DNA from: Cyrtodaria siliqua
Lineage: Eukaryota; Mollusca; Bivalvia; Adapedonta; Hiatellidae
Direction: 5' to 3'
DNA length: 64,000 nucleotides
Assembly (NCBI GenBank): GCA_037043455.1
Contig: JAWPHD010005086.1
Span: 107,211 to 171,210, forward strand
In this document: in pieces, positions 46,341-56,262 of the stretch
How positions within the stretch are numbered: position 1 is the first letter of the stretch
Layout of the letters: every line of letters starts with the position of its first letter
The notes under the pieces: model-generated
Databases searched by the model: none
What the model was told of the DNA's origin: nothing
The model's input: only the letters and a program-made list of their open reading frames with translations
Made by a program: the position numbers and the translations under genes

Positions 46341-48328
46341 GGCCAGCAGAGCTTATGGGATGGTGTGTTGTCTGTCGTCTGTGTCTGTCGTCTGTCGTCC
46401 GTTAACTTTTCTTCAAACGACTTCTCCTCAGAAACCGCTTGGCTAATTTTGACCAAACTTCACATGGATGATCCTTAGATGAATGCTTTTTAGATTTGTT
46501 AAAATTATGTCAGCGCTACATCCAAGATGGCTGCCATTACCATATATGGTCGAAACCTTAACAAATCTTCTTCTCCAGAACCGCTAGAAAGATTTCAACA
46601 GTTTTTCTTTTAAAATGATCGCCAATGCCTGGACTATCAAGTTTGTTCAAATAAAGTCCCCGGGGTCAAAAATGGCCATGCCCCCGGGGGTCCAAAGTTT
46701 GTATATTGAGGTTTTGCATGTTTTTCATTTAGACATATAGGAAAAAACTTTAAAAAATCTTCTTCTCTGACACCACAAGGCACAGAGCTCTCATGTATTA
46801 CATGTAGCATCAGCTTATGGTCCTCTACTAAGTTTGTTCAAATGGTGACACTGGGGTCAAATTTGTCCCCACCCCGGGGGTCACAGTTTTACATAGACTT
46901 ATATAGGATTTTTTTTTTAAAAAATCTTCTTCTCGGAAACTACAACAGCCAGAGGTTTGATATTTTGCATTTACTGTAAGCTTATGGTCCTTTACCAAGT
47001 TTGTTCAAATGGTGACCCTCGGGTCACTTTTGGCCTCGCCCCAAGGGTCACATTGTTTACATAGACATGTGTAGGGAAAAACTTAAAAAATCCTCTTCTC
47101 TGAAACTGCAAGAGCCAGAGGTTTAATATTTTGCATTTGCTATAAGCTTGTGGTCCTCTACCAAGTTTGTTCAAATGGTGACCCAGGGGTCACATTTGGC
47201 CCCATCCCGGGGGTCACAGTTTTACATAGGCTTGTATTGGGAAAAACTGAAAAAATTCTTCTTCTCTGAAACCACATGCCACAGAGCTCTCTTGTATTGC
47301 ATGTAGCATCAGCTTATGGTCCTCTACTAAGTTTGTTCAAATGGTGACCCTGGGGTCAAATTTATCCCCGCCCCAAGGGTCACAGTTTTACATAGACTTA
47401 TATAGGATGTTTTTTTTAAAAATCTTCTTCTCGCAAACTACAAGAGTCAGAGGTTTGATATGTTACATTTATTATAAGCTTATGGTCCTTTACCAAGTTT
47501 GTTCAAATGGTGACCCTGGGGTCACATTTGGCCCCGCCCCAAGGGTCACATGTTTTACATAGACATGTATAGGGAAAAACTTAAAAAATCTTCTTCTCTG
47601 AAACTGCAAGAGCCAGAGGTTTAATATTTTGCTGTTGCTATAAGCTTATGGTCCTTTACCAATGTTGTTCAAATGGGGACTCTGGGGTCCCATCTGGCCC
47701 CGCCCCGGGGGTCACAGTTTTACATAAATGCTTGTATAGGGAAAAACTGAAAAAAATCTTCTTCTCTGGAAATGCAAGAGCCAGAGGTGTAATATTTTGC
47801 ATTTGCTATAAGCTTGTGGTCCTTTACCAAGTTTGTTCAAATGGTGACCCTCGGGTCATATTTGACCCCGCCCCAATGGTCACATGTTTTACATAGACAT
47901 GTATAGGGAATAATTTTTTTTTTAATTTTTAGTTGTTGTTTTTTAATTTTTTTTTTTTTTTTTTTTTTTAAATATTTTTTTTTTTTAAATATCTTTTTTT
48001 ATTTTTTTTTAAATAACTTTTTTTTTTTTTTATTATTATTATTATTATTTTTATCTATGTTCGACCAGTCGGACCAGTAACAGAGGAGTTCTTGATTTAG
48101 TTAAACATGCTATATTTTGCCTCGTTAATACGGTAGGGCCTTCATTTTTCATCTGATCTTTACCAAACTTTACCAGATTCTTTAGTTATGGTCCTTGATT
48201 TAGTTAAAAAGCTGTTTTTTGCCCGAAACTTTCAAAAAAAAACGTAAATGGCAGTCACTCACTTCATTGATGTTATAAGAGCCATGTTAGCCAGTAGAGC
48301 GTCCACAGGCCCTCTTGGGCCTCTTGTT
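46341..48328 (+). mobile_element. Helentron-like element, copy of 5000-6684
   Basis: Starts GGCCAGCAGAGCTTATGGGA and ends CCAGTAGAGCGTCC, AGGCCC-TCTT-GGGCCT, CTTGTT (48323-48328). The core 46730-47910 has about seven ~160-180 bp units with GTTTGTTCAAATGGTGACC and GGGGTCACA. A poly-T tract runs 47920-48050. It is longer than the copy at 5000-6684 because the core array has more units. Confidence 0.7.
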
Positions 48329-48339
48329 TAAAAAATCAA

Positions 48340-48894
48340 GGGCTATAACTCCGGTGTTACTAATCCGATCTGGCTGGTTTTCGAACTTATCTGAGCTTTC
48401 ATTGATATTAACAATCGGGTAAAGTTTTGGTAGATATCGGATGAAAAATGTAGGCCCTATCGTCTTAACGAGGCAAAATATAGCATTTTAAACTAAATTA
48501 AAGGCCATAACTCTGCTGTTACTGGTCCGATCTGGCTTGTTTTCGAACTTGTACGAAATGTAGTTGCCATGGTAACACAAATTGTAAAAAAAAAAGTCAC
48601 TAACAAGAGGGCCTGTGGACGCTCTACTGGCTAAAGATAAAGTTTATGTATAAGGGGCCATAACTCTGTCAAAATCATTCCACCGGAACATGACGATAAT
48701 TTACACAACTAGGCTTGGTACTGATCATCCCTGCCAAGTTTCGCTGAAATCCGGCCAGACAATCAGGAGAACTAGTCTGTACAAAGTTAGTGTATTAACA
48801 CATTTAAGGGGCCCTAACTCGGCCAAAATTCATTCAGCTGGAACACGGCAACGAAATGCGCAAATAGGCTTGGTACTGATTATCCCTGCCAAGA
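48340..48894. repeat. Repeat fragments flanking the Polinton
   Basis: Inverted pieces of the 162-bp unit (48340-48560) are followed by CTTGGTACTGATCATCCCTG units (48600-48894). No gene. Confidence 0.65.
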
Positions 48895-48960
48895 TTGCAT
48901 GTTTGTTATTTACAATACAGATGAAGGTTTTATCACTGCTTTCACGTAAATAAACTATAG
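48895..48960. repeat. 66-bp segment inverted at 62186-62251
   Basis: TTGCATGTTTGTTATTTACA through TAAACTATAG is repeated exactly, inverted, at 62186-62251, and with a few changes at ~63004-63072. It abuts the left end of the Polinton. In the other two places it is part of a longer foldback arm, so it is more likely flanking repeat than a Polinton terminus. Confidence 0.75.
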
Positions 48961-48962
48961 AT

Positions 48963-49076
48963 ATATATGTATTTTGGGCGTTCTGTTGTAATTTTCGTCT
49001 CACTCTGTTTCGCCTCAAATTACAGCAGAAACGCCCCAAAATACATATATAATAAATCACCATTTTATGGTGATTT
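48963..49076. other. Hairpins at left end of Polinton
   Basis: TATATGTATTTTGGGCGTTC at 48964 is mirrored, with small changes, by GAAACGCCCCAAAATACATA ending ~49050, giving ~33-bp arms and a ~20-nt loop. Directly after it, AAATCACCATTTTATGGTGA plus TTT (49054-49076) is a perfect palindrome. They may be remains of the element terminus. Confidence 0.55.
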
Positions 49077-49163
49077 ACTTGATTTATTAAAACTTTTTTA
49101 AAATAGGGGTAGTGAAGATTGCAAGTTTAATTTTTTTTTATAGTTATCAAAATTACATTCAAA

Positions 49164-49814
49164 TTAACAATTTTCCGACCTTGAATACAAAGGTGGTGGA
49201 TCATACTTAAACACACTACTAAAACAATAAATCACACACTTTTTAGACTTTTTTGTAAGGTTGCCATTGCTTCCTTTCTTCCCTGCTCCACTAGTTCTTT
49301 TTTTTTGAACTTCACTAATTTCAAGTTTCTTTTGTTTGATATCTTGTTTCAAATTATAATATCTCTCCAGTTCATCTAAAATCAACTTGAACTCTTGCTC
49401 AGATATTTGTGCATCACTCAACGCTTTAGATATTAACTGCTTTATGCTATTCAACTTAGCCTCTGCCAAAGTTTTTATTTCATGATGTTTTTGAGCTTTT
49501 GCATTAAGCTTGCGTCTGATAAAATTAATACAAACACCTGTAGCTCCACATACTAATGCTGCTATTTCTAAAGGTAACAAAACTGGAACAACAAATCCAA
49601 TCCCAGCCATAATAACACCTGCAGATATCAAGGTAGTGTCAATTCCATCTGTAATATTAATACCACGTTTATATTTTTTATAAAGTGACTGACGTATATC
49701 TCGTTCTGTAATTAACTTTTTTTCAATTTCTGAAATCTTTTGTAATCTATAATTTTGTCCGTCTTCCACTGGCAACTCAGGATATATACTTGGTGCTGTC
49801 GGTTGCTTCGGCAT
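49164..49814 (-). CDS. Polinton conserved membrane/coiled-coil protein
   Basis: 216 codons. The N-terminus has APSIYPELPVEDGQ and YRLQKISEIEKKL, followed by a charged helix, a hydrophobic segment (~residues 63-95, AGIGFVVPVLLPLEIAALVC) that could span a membrane, and a helical Lys/Glu-rich region. The last ~25 residues look unlike the rest and may be read-through beyond an ancestral stop. Related proteins recur in invertebrate Polintons and their function is unknown. It starts 24 bp from the end of the next minus-strand gene, so the two may be co-transcribed. Confidence 0.65.
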   Translation of the reverse strand: MPKQPTAPSIYPELPVEDGQNYRLQKISEIEKKLITERDIRQSLYKKYKRGINITDGIDTTLISAGVIMAGIGFVVPVLLPLEIAALVCGATGVCINFIRRKLNAKAQKHHEIKTLAEAKLNSIKQLISKALSDAQISEQEFKLILDELERYYNLKQDIKQKKLEISEVQKKRTSGAGKKGSNGNLTKKSKKCVIYCFSSVFKYDPPPLYSRSENC

Positions 49815-49837
49815 TTTTTTTATTAATAAATAAAAAA

Positions 49838-50336
49838 TTAAATTAATTCAATTAATAATGATGCCACCGTATTTACAGCGGTAGCGTTAGCAACCTTGCA
49901 TACAAAGTTAACAACAGAACCAGCACCAATTTCTAAAGGTTTATCAAAGTTATCATGATTGCGTGGGATGATGTGAAGCGTTATGCCATAATTTGGTTGT
50001 TCAACACCATTGACAGAAACTGTTACAGTTACGTCACCAACTAATCGGTCACATGCTAAACCTATTCCCATAATCCGTCCACGGCGTGTCATTACATGCC
50101 CCACATTTGATTCTGCCCCGCCGTTACCAAATGAGAGTATTCTATTTAACACAAGTGGACCCTTAGCCTCTGCAAATATTGTTATAATTCCATATTTAAG
50201 ATTATCAACTTTATTTTTTAAATGATTAAACTGGTCAACAAAAGGCACAATTCGCCTATATAAATTTTGAACATTATTTATCAAAGCCTCTTAAGTCTTC
50301 TGTTTTTTTAGGCCTTGTTGGTCCAAATATACTCAT
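49838..50336 (-). pseudogene. Polinton beta-rich structural protein (one frameshift)
   Basis: The main open part is 148 codons (49838-50284). A Met-initiated segment of ~18 codons starting at 50336 (MSIFGPTRPKKTEDL) lies in another frame, so a 1-nt shift occurs near 50285. The body has a helical start (NLYRRIVPFVDQFNHLKN) and then alternating beta-like stretches (GHVMTRRGRIMGIGLACD, VTVTVSVNG, ending ASLLIELI). This suggests a jelly-roll-like spike or head protein; that fold is inferred. It sits between the minor capsid gene and 49164-49814 on the same strand. Confidence 0.6.
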
Positions 50337-50360
50337 TGTTTTTTTATAAAAATATATTTT

Positions 50361-51004
50361 TTAAATAATTTCTAAAACACAACTCATAGGCAAATCGAGA
50401 TTATTTATCTTGTCACCATACTCATCTCTGACTTCTATTGTCAATTCAGAAATTGCACCATTCATAAGACAGCGATATTCAGGATAAAAACTTGTATATA
50501 CAATATCTCCATACTGCTTATTTACTACAGGTACAACCCCTATAATAGTGCTTGGTGCACCATTGAAATAATTACTACTCGTATTAACTTGTTTCAGATG
50601 AACATATAGCTGTTTATAAGGAGCTAAATCAATTGGGTAATCTCCCAAATTAGTACCTGTCAACCATTTTCTGTCCTTGAATCCCAGCATATTTGAAAGA
50701 CCGCTTGACATTCGTGTCTCTATTGGCGTATGTATAATGCTGAAGCCAATTTGGGGAATATTGTCCAGGATAATCTTTTCATTTAGCAATTTAAACCTTT
50801 CTACCAAGTCTTAAAAGTTATAGAGTCCACCTACTAAATGATCTATTTTATCTGGGTTTCTTGTCTTTATGACTTCATGAATAATATTATACCAACCGAT
50901 AGTGTATGTAAAACTTTTAATCCAACGCGCTTAGTTCCATCTCTATTATCGATATACTGTTGTAAATTAATAGAGTTGTATATGTTTGAAATTGTATGAA
51001 ACAT
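50361..51004 (-). pseudogene. Polinton minor capsid (penton-like) protein, broken
   Basis: Starts ATG at 51004 with FHTISNIYNSINLQQYIDNR, a conserved opening of Polinton minor capsid proteins. It shifts frame near 50900-50930, meets an in-frame TAA at 50811-50813, and continues open (148 codons) to 50361. The C-terminal part is beta-rich with YKQLYVHLKQVNTSSNYFNG and the closing LPMSCVLEI. In the family this single jelly-roll protein forms capsid vertices. About 215 codons in all. The start faces the divergent gene at 51039 across 34 bp. Confidence 0.75.
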
Positions 51005-51038
51005 TTTTTTAATATATATATAAAAAATACAAATAAAA
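51005..51038. promoter_or_regulatory. 34-bp divergent AT-rich promoter
   Basis: Only 34 bp separate the start codons of the divergent genes at 51004 (minus) and 51039 (plus). The gap contains AATATATATATAAAAAA, TATA-box-like on both strands. Confidence 0.5.
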
Positions 51039-52305
51039 ATGATTTCTAAAGAATTCAAATATAACCCGGGTGCTTACTATTCAAATACTTTTAGCAAGAA
51101 AGTGATAGATATAATAAATCAAAACATAGTCATTACATCAGACGGTAAATGCTTTAAAGCATCATTTCCCAAAGTCTTTGAAAAATACAAACTTCCATAC
51201 GTCAAATCAGATGCTATAGTCCAACGCTGGGGAACAGATTTGATGTTATTTTGGCAGAACCAGTTGAATTTTGCTATTTGGTGTGCGACAACTGGATGTG
51301 GCATTGATTTCAACAACCATCTAAAAGCTGATGCACTGGTTGGTTCGTTATTTCGATTTCATGTCTATTACCAAGTCAGAAGAATATTATTTGAGATGAG
51401 TGTAGCAATGCCGCAAGACTCAAATTGGAATGCGTTTATTAACACATATAACCGAAACGCATACGAGAGAATATGCAAGGAGTTTAACATTGACTTAAAT
51501 TCGGACAGGAGACAGAAACAAAGCTATAATGATGGTCTAGGAACAATTTATAATTACTGGACAAATATTGGTTATCATCCTTTGATAAATACTGTATACG
51601 ACAACAAAACGATGAGTTTTACAGTCTATGAGAGTGATAAAACATATCACATTGATTACATTGCACAAGGATCTGAGGCTGACAACAGCAGGTCTACTTT
51701 TATACTAGATAGTTCATCTGGATTTACAAGAGCTGGAGTAGAACGCATCAATGACAGCATAAGAACATACTGCTGGGCAATCCTCGGCTCACAATCACAA
51801 ACAAGAACAGATATACTTGGAACTGGGACAGCATTTGATGCACAAAAACAATTTTTAGCAAATGTAGAGGACGCAATAAATAGCCCCATCGACTTACCCA
51901 GTCAAATTTCAAGATATGAAAACACCCTAAAATATGCAAGAAGTAAAGTTAATTTTGTTTATGGAAGTGGATTGTACATGTCTCCGAGTGACATGGAATT
52001 AAGAATTGGAATAATACAAGACTACAATAATGAAATTGTAATAGCAACCGATGCACAAGCATTAGGATTGAATAATGATGTAAATGTAAAACCAGTGCCA
52101 CCAAAAAATATTCAACCTTTTCAAGGCACCACAACAAAGAAATTTTTACCGGAACATTCTGACTGATAAATCAATACATAAAACTGTGGAGCATAACCCA
52201 CCAGAAATACAAAAAATAGCGATTGAACACGAAGATAACAAAACAACCATAATTGTTGGTACTATAGTAATAGGTCTTGCTGCATTACTTATTTACGAGA
52301 TTTAA
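51039..52305 (+). pseudogene. Polinton conserved ~420-residue protein with C-terminal TM, one frameshift
   Basis: Open for 375 codons from ATG 51039. Near 52140 the frame changes, and a second frame continues to TAA at 52303-52305, adding a hydrophilic linker and a hydrophobic C-terminal segment (TTIIVGTIVIGLAALLIYEI) that fits a membrane anchor. Conserved-looking blocks include FPKVFEKYKLPYVKSDA, YNDGLGTIYNYWTNIGYHP, GTAFDAQKQFLANVEDAINS and FVYGSGLYMSPSD. Similar proteins accompany capsid genes in invertebrate Polintons. The role is unknown, plausibly virion or membrane associated. The tail overlaps the end of the convergent gene 52289-52828 by 17 bp. Confidence 0.7.
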
Positions 52306-52828
52306 ACCACTCTTTAGCTGCCACATACAACAACCCGGAAACAAACACAAGCAAAGCCCATAGATTGTTACCAAGCCAATTAATAACATTACTTGTTGCA
52401 GATAAAAGCCATGATACTATTGCACCAATAACTCCTGGAAGTGCTGCAGCAGCTTTACCAGCTAGGTTGGCAAGAAGTTTACCAAGATTAAATAGTTGTT
52501 TTTTTATCCAATCTTTTACACTTGATGGATCAGGCGTTGGAGTTGGTGCAGCACTTGATGTAGGAATAATGGCCTCAACTAATCCGCTGATCTCAGCATT
52601 AACTTCAGTAAAAAATTGATCTACTAACAACTTTTTTTGTGTTAGTTGTTCTTCTATTTTATCTTCTCCTTGAAGCTGATCAATATGGTTATTTTCATTT
52701 ACAATTTGTCTCTGAAATTCTGAGCCAGGTTGTATAAATTCGTCATCAGGTAATTTATTCCAGGCATCTTCATCCATATCTTCAACATCTGGATCAAACG
52801 TAGGATTTTCAAATCCTCCTTCAGCCAT
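52289..52828 (-). CDS. Polinton small membrane protein, FENPTFDPDVED motif
   Basis: 179 codons, uninterrupted. Acidic N-terminus (GGFENPTFDPDVEDMDEDAW), a coiled-coil-like middle (~residues 40-80), an Ala/Pro linker, then amphipathic and hydrophobic helices (LAGKAAAALPGVIGAIVSWL and WALLVFVSGLLYVAA) before a basic tail. It may be a virion-internal membrane-active or membrane-anchored protein, which is inferred. It diverges from the capsid gene across 34 bp. Confidence 0.65.
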   Translation of the reverse strand: MAEGGFENPTFDPDVEDMDEDAWNKLPDDEFIQPGSEFQRQIVNENNHIDQLQGEDKIEEQLTQKKLLVDQFFTEVNAEISGLVEAIIPTSSAAPTPTPDPSSVKDWIKKQLFNLGKLLANLAGKAAAALPGVIGAIVSWLLSATSNVINWLGNNLWALLVFVSGLLYVAAKEWFKSRK

Positions 52829-52862
52829 TGTTTATTTTATTTAATTTTAAAAAATAAAAACA
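52829..52862. promoter_or_regulatory. 34-bp divergent promoter of capsid gene
   Basis: The gap between the start codons at 52828 (minus) and 52863 (plus) is pure A/T-rich (TTTATTTTATTTAATTTTAA). It is the same length as the gap at 51005-51038, and the capsid gene has no other upstream region. Confidence 0.45.
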
Positions 52863-54130
52863 ATGTCAGCTTACGGAAACAAACTCAACCCTCATAGAAA
52901 ACTAAGAGAACCTCATGGTGCCAAGGGCATCCGCACAAGTGTAGTAATAACTAATAATCCATCAACAATAGACCAAAACCAGCAACTGCTTGTGAGATTT
53001 CCAAATCTAAGTACTAATGATGTAATAGTTCCACGTACTGCTCGTCTTGCCTTTGAAATAGAACTTAAAAGCAGAACGGACGCCAACGCTACTCTATACC
53101 AGAATCTGGGTAGAACAATTGTGAAAAAAATGACAATAAGAATAAGTGGCAATGAGGTCATGTCAATAGATGACAGTGATATATATCATTGTTATGTAGA
53201 TTTATGGAAAAGCCCTACCGAACGATTAAACAGAGCTTACCAAGGTATTGGTAAAGCACACATGCTAAAACATAGAGTTGGTGCGGGAGATGCTTCCTCA
53301 GACACCGAAGATGAAGCTATAGCAGCAGCTTATGGAAATAGATTTTGTATTCCACTGGACTTTGAAATGTTAGAAAGTCATATGCCATTTTATCAAGCGG
53401 GGCTTGGTGATAGGTTAGAATATGAATTAACGTTTAACGATTATAACAAAGTTATCAAAAGCAGTGATGCTGATGCATCTTATGTAATAAAAATATCTGC
53501 TTGGAATTTGATACAGTTAGTGATGTTGAATTAGCCAGACAAATAAGACAGCAAACCAATGGTAAGATGTCATTTATGTATGATCGTATCTTGCGACATA
53601 GAAAAATAATAGCAAACAAATCTGAAACCCTTTGGAACATCAACATTAATGTACCAGCACGGAGCATGAAAGGTATTCTAATGCTGTTTGAAGACCCAGA
53701 AAGAACAAGCACAGAAACCTATTACAACCTAAAGATTGAAAAGGTTGAAATGACAATAGAGGGAGTACCAAATCAGTTGTATAGTCAGGGCATGAAGGCA
53801 TATCAACATTGGGATGAAATCAACAAATATTTTGCCTTGACCTCAAAAAGAAACAAAGAGACAGAAATAGCAGCGAGGGACTCAAACTTTACTAATGTTT
53901 CTCTTGAGACTTATCTGACAAAATCATATGCTTTGTGGCTTGACCTTAGAACATGTGATGACAATTTATTACACGGTAGTGGAAGAAGAATAGAAAACGG
54001 CAGTGAAGGCATAGCGATACTAATAAATAAAAAAGCAGATGCAGATCAACCTTTAAATATTTATATATATATAATACAAGATGCGCAAATCAATTTCGAA
54101 GATGGAAGATTCAAAGAAGTACGATACTAG
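52863..54130 (+). pseudogene. Polinton major capsid protein (double jelly-roll), one frameshift
   Basis: Two overlapping open parts, 52863-53534 and 53501-54130, are offset by a 1-nt shift near 53495; together they cover ~422 codons, the usual length. The N-terminal half has NQQLLVRFPNLSTNDVIVP and YQNLGRTIVKKMTIRISGN. The C-terminal half has YDRILRHRKIIANKSETLWN, VPARSMKGILMLFEDPER and LWLDLRTCDDNLLHGSGRRI, all hallmarks of the Polinton hexon-like protein. In the family it trimerises into pseudo-hexameric capsomers. Its 3' end overlaps the ATPase start by 29 bp. Confidence 0.9.
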
Positions 54131-54763
54131 TTTACAACAAAAATATCCTAAATATTCACACAGTGCCATTATCTGTGGTCAGACAGGCTGCGGTAAAACA
54201 GAGTTTGTTCTTGACATACTTGAACAAGAGTATGTTGGAGTTTTTGAACATATAATTATATTGTGTCCAACCATAGAGTGGAACGAGGCTTATAAAAATA
54301 GATCCTGGATAGGAGATGTAAGAAATCCGAGAGATAAAAAAATAACAATTGTCAATCCCGTTAGCAAAGGCAAAGAAATGTTACAAGAACTGTTGCGTTT
54401 CTTTTTCAATTTATATGCTGGCAAGCCCACACTATACATCATTGATGATTGCTCCGCCACAAAAGAATTAACAAAGAAAAAAGATATGTTATCAGAGTTG
54501 GCATTCTCTGGTCGCACGCCAAACAATCAGTGTGGGTTATTTCACAGAGATATAATTCTGTATTGAAAGATTTAAGGGAGCAAGCAAAATGGTTGTGTAT
54601 GTTTTACACCAAGGACAGAGATAGTTATGAAAATTGTTTGAGAGAGAATGATGTTATTCCAACGCTGGAAGAGAGAACCAGAATAAGAAAAGCTTTAGCT
54701 AAGACTAAATATTCCAAGTTAATTTTGAGGACTGACCAACCAACTGGTTATTGGGTTGAATAA
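54102..54763 (+). pseudogene. Polinton packaging ATPase (FtsK/HerA type), one frameshift
   Basis: Walker A is GQTGCGKT (~residue 25) and Walker B is LYIIDDC (~residue 118). A 1-nt shift near 54525 moves the C-terminal third (QSVWVISQRYNSVLKDLREQ onward) into the frame ending at 54763. I place the start at ATG 54102, since the earlier in-frame ATG at 54081 lies within the capsid gene and adds seven residues. The family pumps genome DNA into the capsid. About 220 codons. It follows the capsid gene directly, the usual Polinton order. Confidence 0.88.
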
Positions 54764-55000
54764 TTTTTAACAGCAATGCTTTTTTTCTAACAGCATTGCT
54801 TTGTTGCTAATAGTAATACTAACAGCAAAGTAGCAATACTCACATAAAAATATAATGGAAATATCAAAAAATATAGTAATGCTTATAGCATTGCTCATAG
54901 CAAAGTAGCATTGCTCATAGCAAAGTAGCAATGTAAATAGCAATGCTTACAGCAAATTAACAATGCTAATAAAAAAAATAGCAATGTTAATAACAATGCT
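54764..55000 (+). repeat. AGCAATGCT/AGCATTGCT repeat cluster
   Basis: GCAATGCT, GCATTGCT and derivatives (AGCAAAGTAGCAATG, CATAGCAAAGTAGCATTGCT) recur at least ten times in ~230 bp in both orientations. AGCAATGCT and AGCATTGCT are reverse complements, so the tract can form many small stem-loops. It contains a 17-codon frame (54855-54908) for a hydrophobic peptide and runs into the 5' side of the next gene. Confidence 0.7.
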
Positions 55001-55103
55001 ATTAACAATACTAACCATAACTAGTTGCGTGGTAAATATCGCAGCTGGTTGTTTTGTATTTTATATTTATTTCAAGATAAAAAATAAGATTACTAATATA
55101 AAA

Positions 55104-55592
55104 ATGAATGCGGAAGAACTATTACAAGATATATCAGAAGGTTTCACAGAACGTGATGAATCAAAGCAACAAGAAACAAAAAAAGAAAGATTATCAGCCA
55201 TAGTGGCGGGCGGTGGTAGCCGTCAATATTTGGGTAAAGACATACAACTCACGAGTATAGATGGCATGTCCCCGGATGAAATTAACAAACTTTACTGCAG
55301 ATATGAAGCAAGGCTTGGGGCAAGTATGACTAAGACTTTAGGCAATTCTTTTATTAACTTGTATGTGATGGGAGTATCAAAATATTTTAATGTAACCAAT
55401 CCACCAAAGCTGATAGAAGATTTGGAGGAAGACCCATTTATTAATCATGCTTTGACAAGCGCTTGTTGTGAGTTGTATTACAGGTATGGAATGTGCTTAG
55501 CACCATTTACAGCAATACTGACAACTGTTAGACATATTGATTTTAATAAAAATAAAAATATAGATAATATAAATGGAGAACCAAGAGAGTGA
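55104..55592 (+). CDS. Polinton conserved alpha-helical protein
   Basis: I start at ATG 55104 (MNAEELLQDISEGFTERDES), because the upstream in-frame extension to 54963 is translated from the GCAATGCT repeat tract. About 162 codons with YLGKDIQLTSIDGMSPDEIN, YCRYEARLGASMTKTLGNS and DPFINHALTSACCELYYRYG, a block shared by many Polinton proteins of unknown role. No known catalytic motif. Overlaps the next gene by 20 bp. If the upstream ATG is used, the product gains an N-terminal hydrophobic segment. Confidence 0.65.
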   Translation: MNAEELLQDISEGFTERDESKQQETKKERLSAIVAGGGSRQYLGKDIQLTSIDGMSPDEINKLYCRYEARLGASMTKTLGNSFINLYVMGVSKYFNVTNPPKLIEDLEEDPFINHALTSACCELYYRYGMCLAPFTAILTTVRHIDFNKNKNIDNINGEPRE

Positions 55593-55965
55593 AGTTATAC
55601 CTGTTGTTACACAACCTATTGAACAACAAAAAGTAAAAAATCCAAAACGAATAGAGGCTGGAAAAAAAGGAGCAGCGGCAAGAAAGGCAAAGCGTTTGCT
55701 TCAAGATGCTACAAAGCAAGATGCTGCAAAGCAAGATGCTACAAATCAAAATGCTGCAAAGCAAGATGAAATAACAAAAATAACAAAAGGTGAAGAAGAA
55801 CCAAAAAAAATCAAAATAAACGTATACAAAAATTATATTCCACTGTGTCTGGTTTTATTAGGCATTGCTGGGTTGGGTTTGTATATTTATAACAAGAAAT
55901 CTGCTACGCAACCTGTAGCTGTGCAACCTGTTCATGTTGCACCAAAAGACCCGTTTGATTTTTAA
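55573..55965 (+). CDS. Polinton Lys-rich single-TM protein
   Basis: 130 codons. A basic segment (VKNPKRIEAGKKGAAARKAK) is followed by an imperfect pentapeptide repeat (ATKQDAAKQDATNQNAAKQD), a second basic stretch, a transmembrane helix (IPLCLVLLGIAGLGLYIY, ~residues 88-106) and a short Pro/Val tail. Small basic TM proteins with a KNP.R..AGKK motif are common in Polintons; function unknown. Confidence 0.65.
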   Translation: MENQESEVIPVVTQPIEQQKVKNPKRIEAGKKGAAARKAKRLLQDATKQDAAKQDATNQNAAKQDEITKITKGEEEPKKIKINVYKNYIPLCLVLLGIAGLGLYIYNKKSATQPVAVQPVHVAPKDPFDF

Positions 55966-56000
55966 TAATTTATTTTAAAAAAATAATCATATAAAAAAAA

Positions 56001-56237
56001 ATGGCAGCAAGTATTGACGGAAAACAAATTGTAAATATGATGTATCACGCTGGAGTGGAAACACTTCTAACTGTTGGATATTCTGAGATTGGCAGAAAAC
56101 TACTAAAAAGACCAGCCCCTAAAGTGGATTTTAATATGGTAGATGTTGGGATGCTGTCTGTGGATATAATGTTAGCAATGGCTACAAAGGATATGCTGAT
56201 TAAGCAAGGTATTATTCCTGCGGATATTATGAAATAA
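56001..56237 (+). CDS. Polinton small hydrophobic protein
   Basis: 78 codons, uninterrupted. It contains MYHAGVETLLTVGYSEIGRK and DVGMLSVDIMLAMATKDMLI, ending KQGIIPADIMK. Two hydrophobic helices suggest a membrane or capsid-lining protein. Preceded by AAAAAAATAATCATATAAAAA. Confidence 0.65.
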   Translation: MAASIDGKQIVNMMYHAGVETLLTVGYSEIGRKLLKRPAPKVDFNMVDVGMLSVDIMLAMATKDMLIKQGIIPADIMK

Positions 56238-56262
56238 TTTAAAAAAATATATATATAAAAAA
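56238..56262 (+). promoter_or_regulatory. TATA-like spacer between small Polinton genes
   Basis: TTTAAAAAAATATATATATA then AAAAA lies directly before ATG 56263. The same TATATATA/poly-A arrangement precedes other genes of the element. Confidence 0.4.

Noticed and set aside
54963..55103. N-terminal signal/TM segment of the gene at 55104
   Set aside because: The first part is encoded by the GCAATGCT repeat tract. The conserved protein begins at the later Met, although use of the upstream start cannot be excluded.
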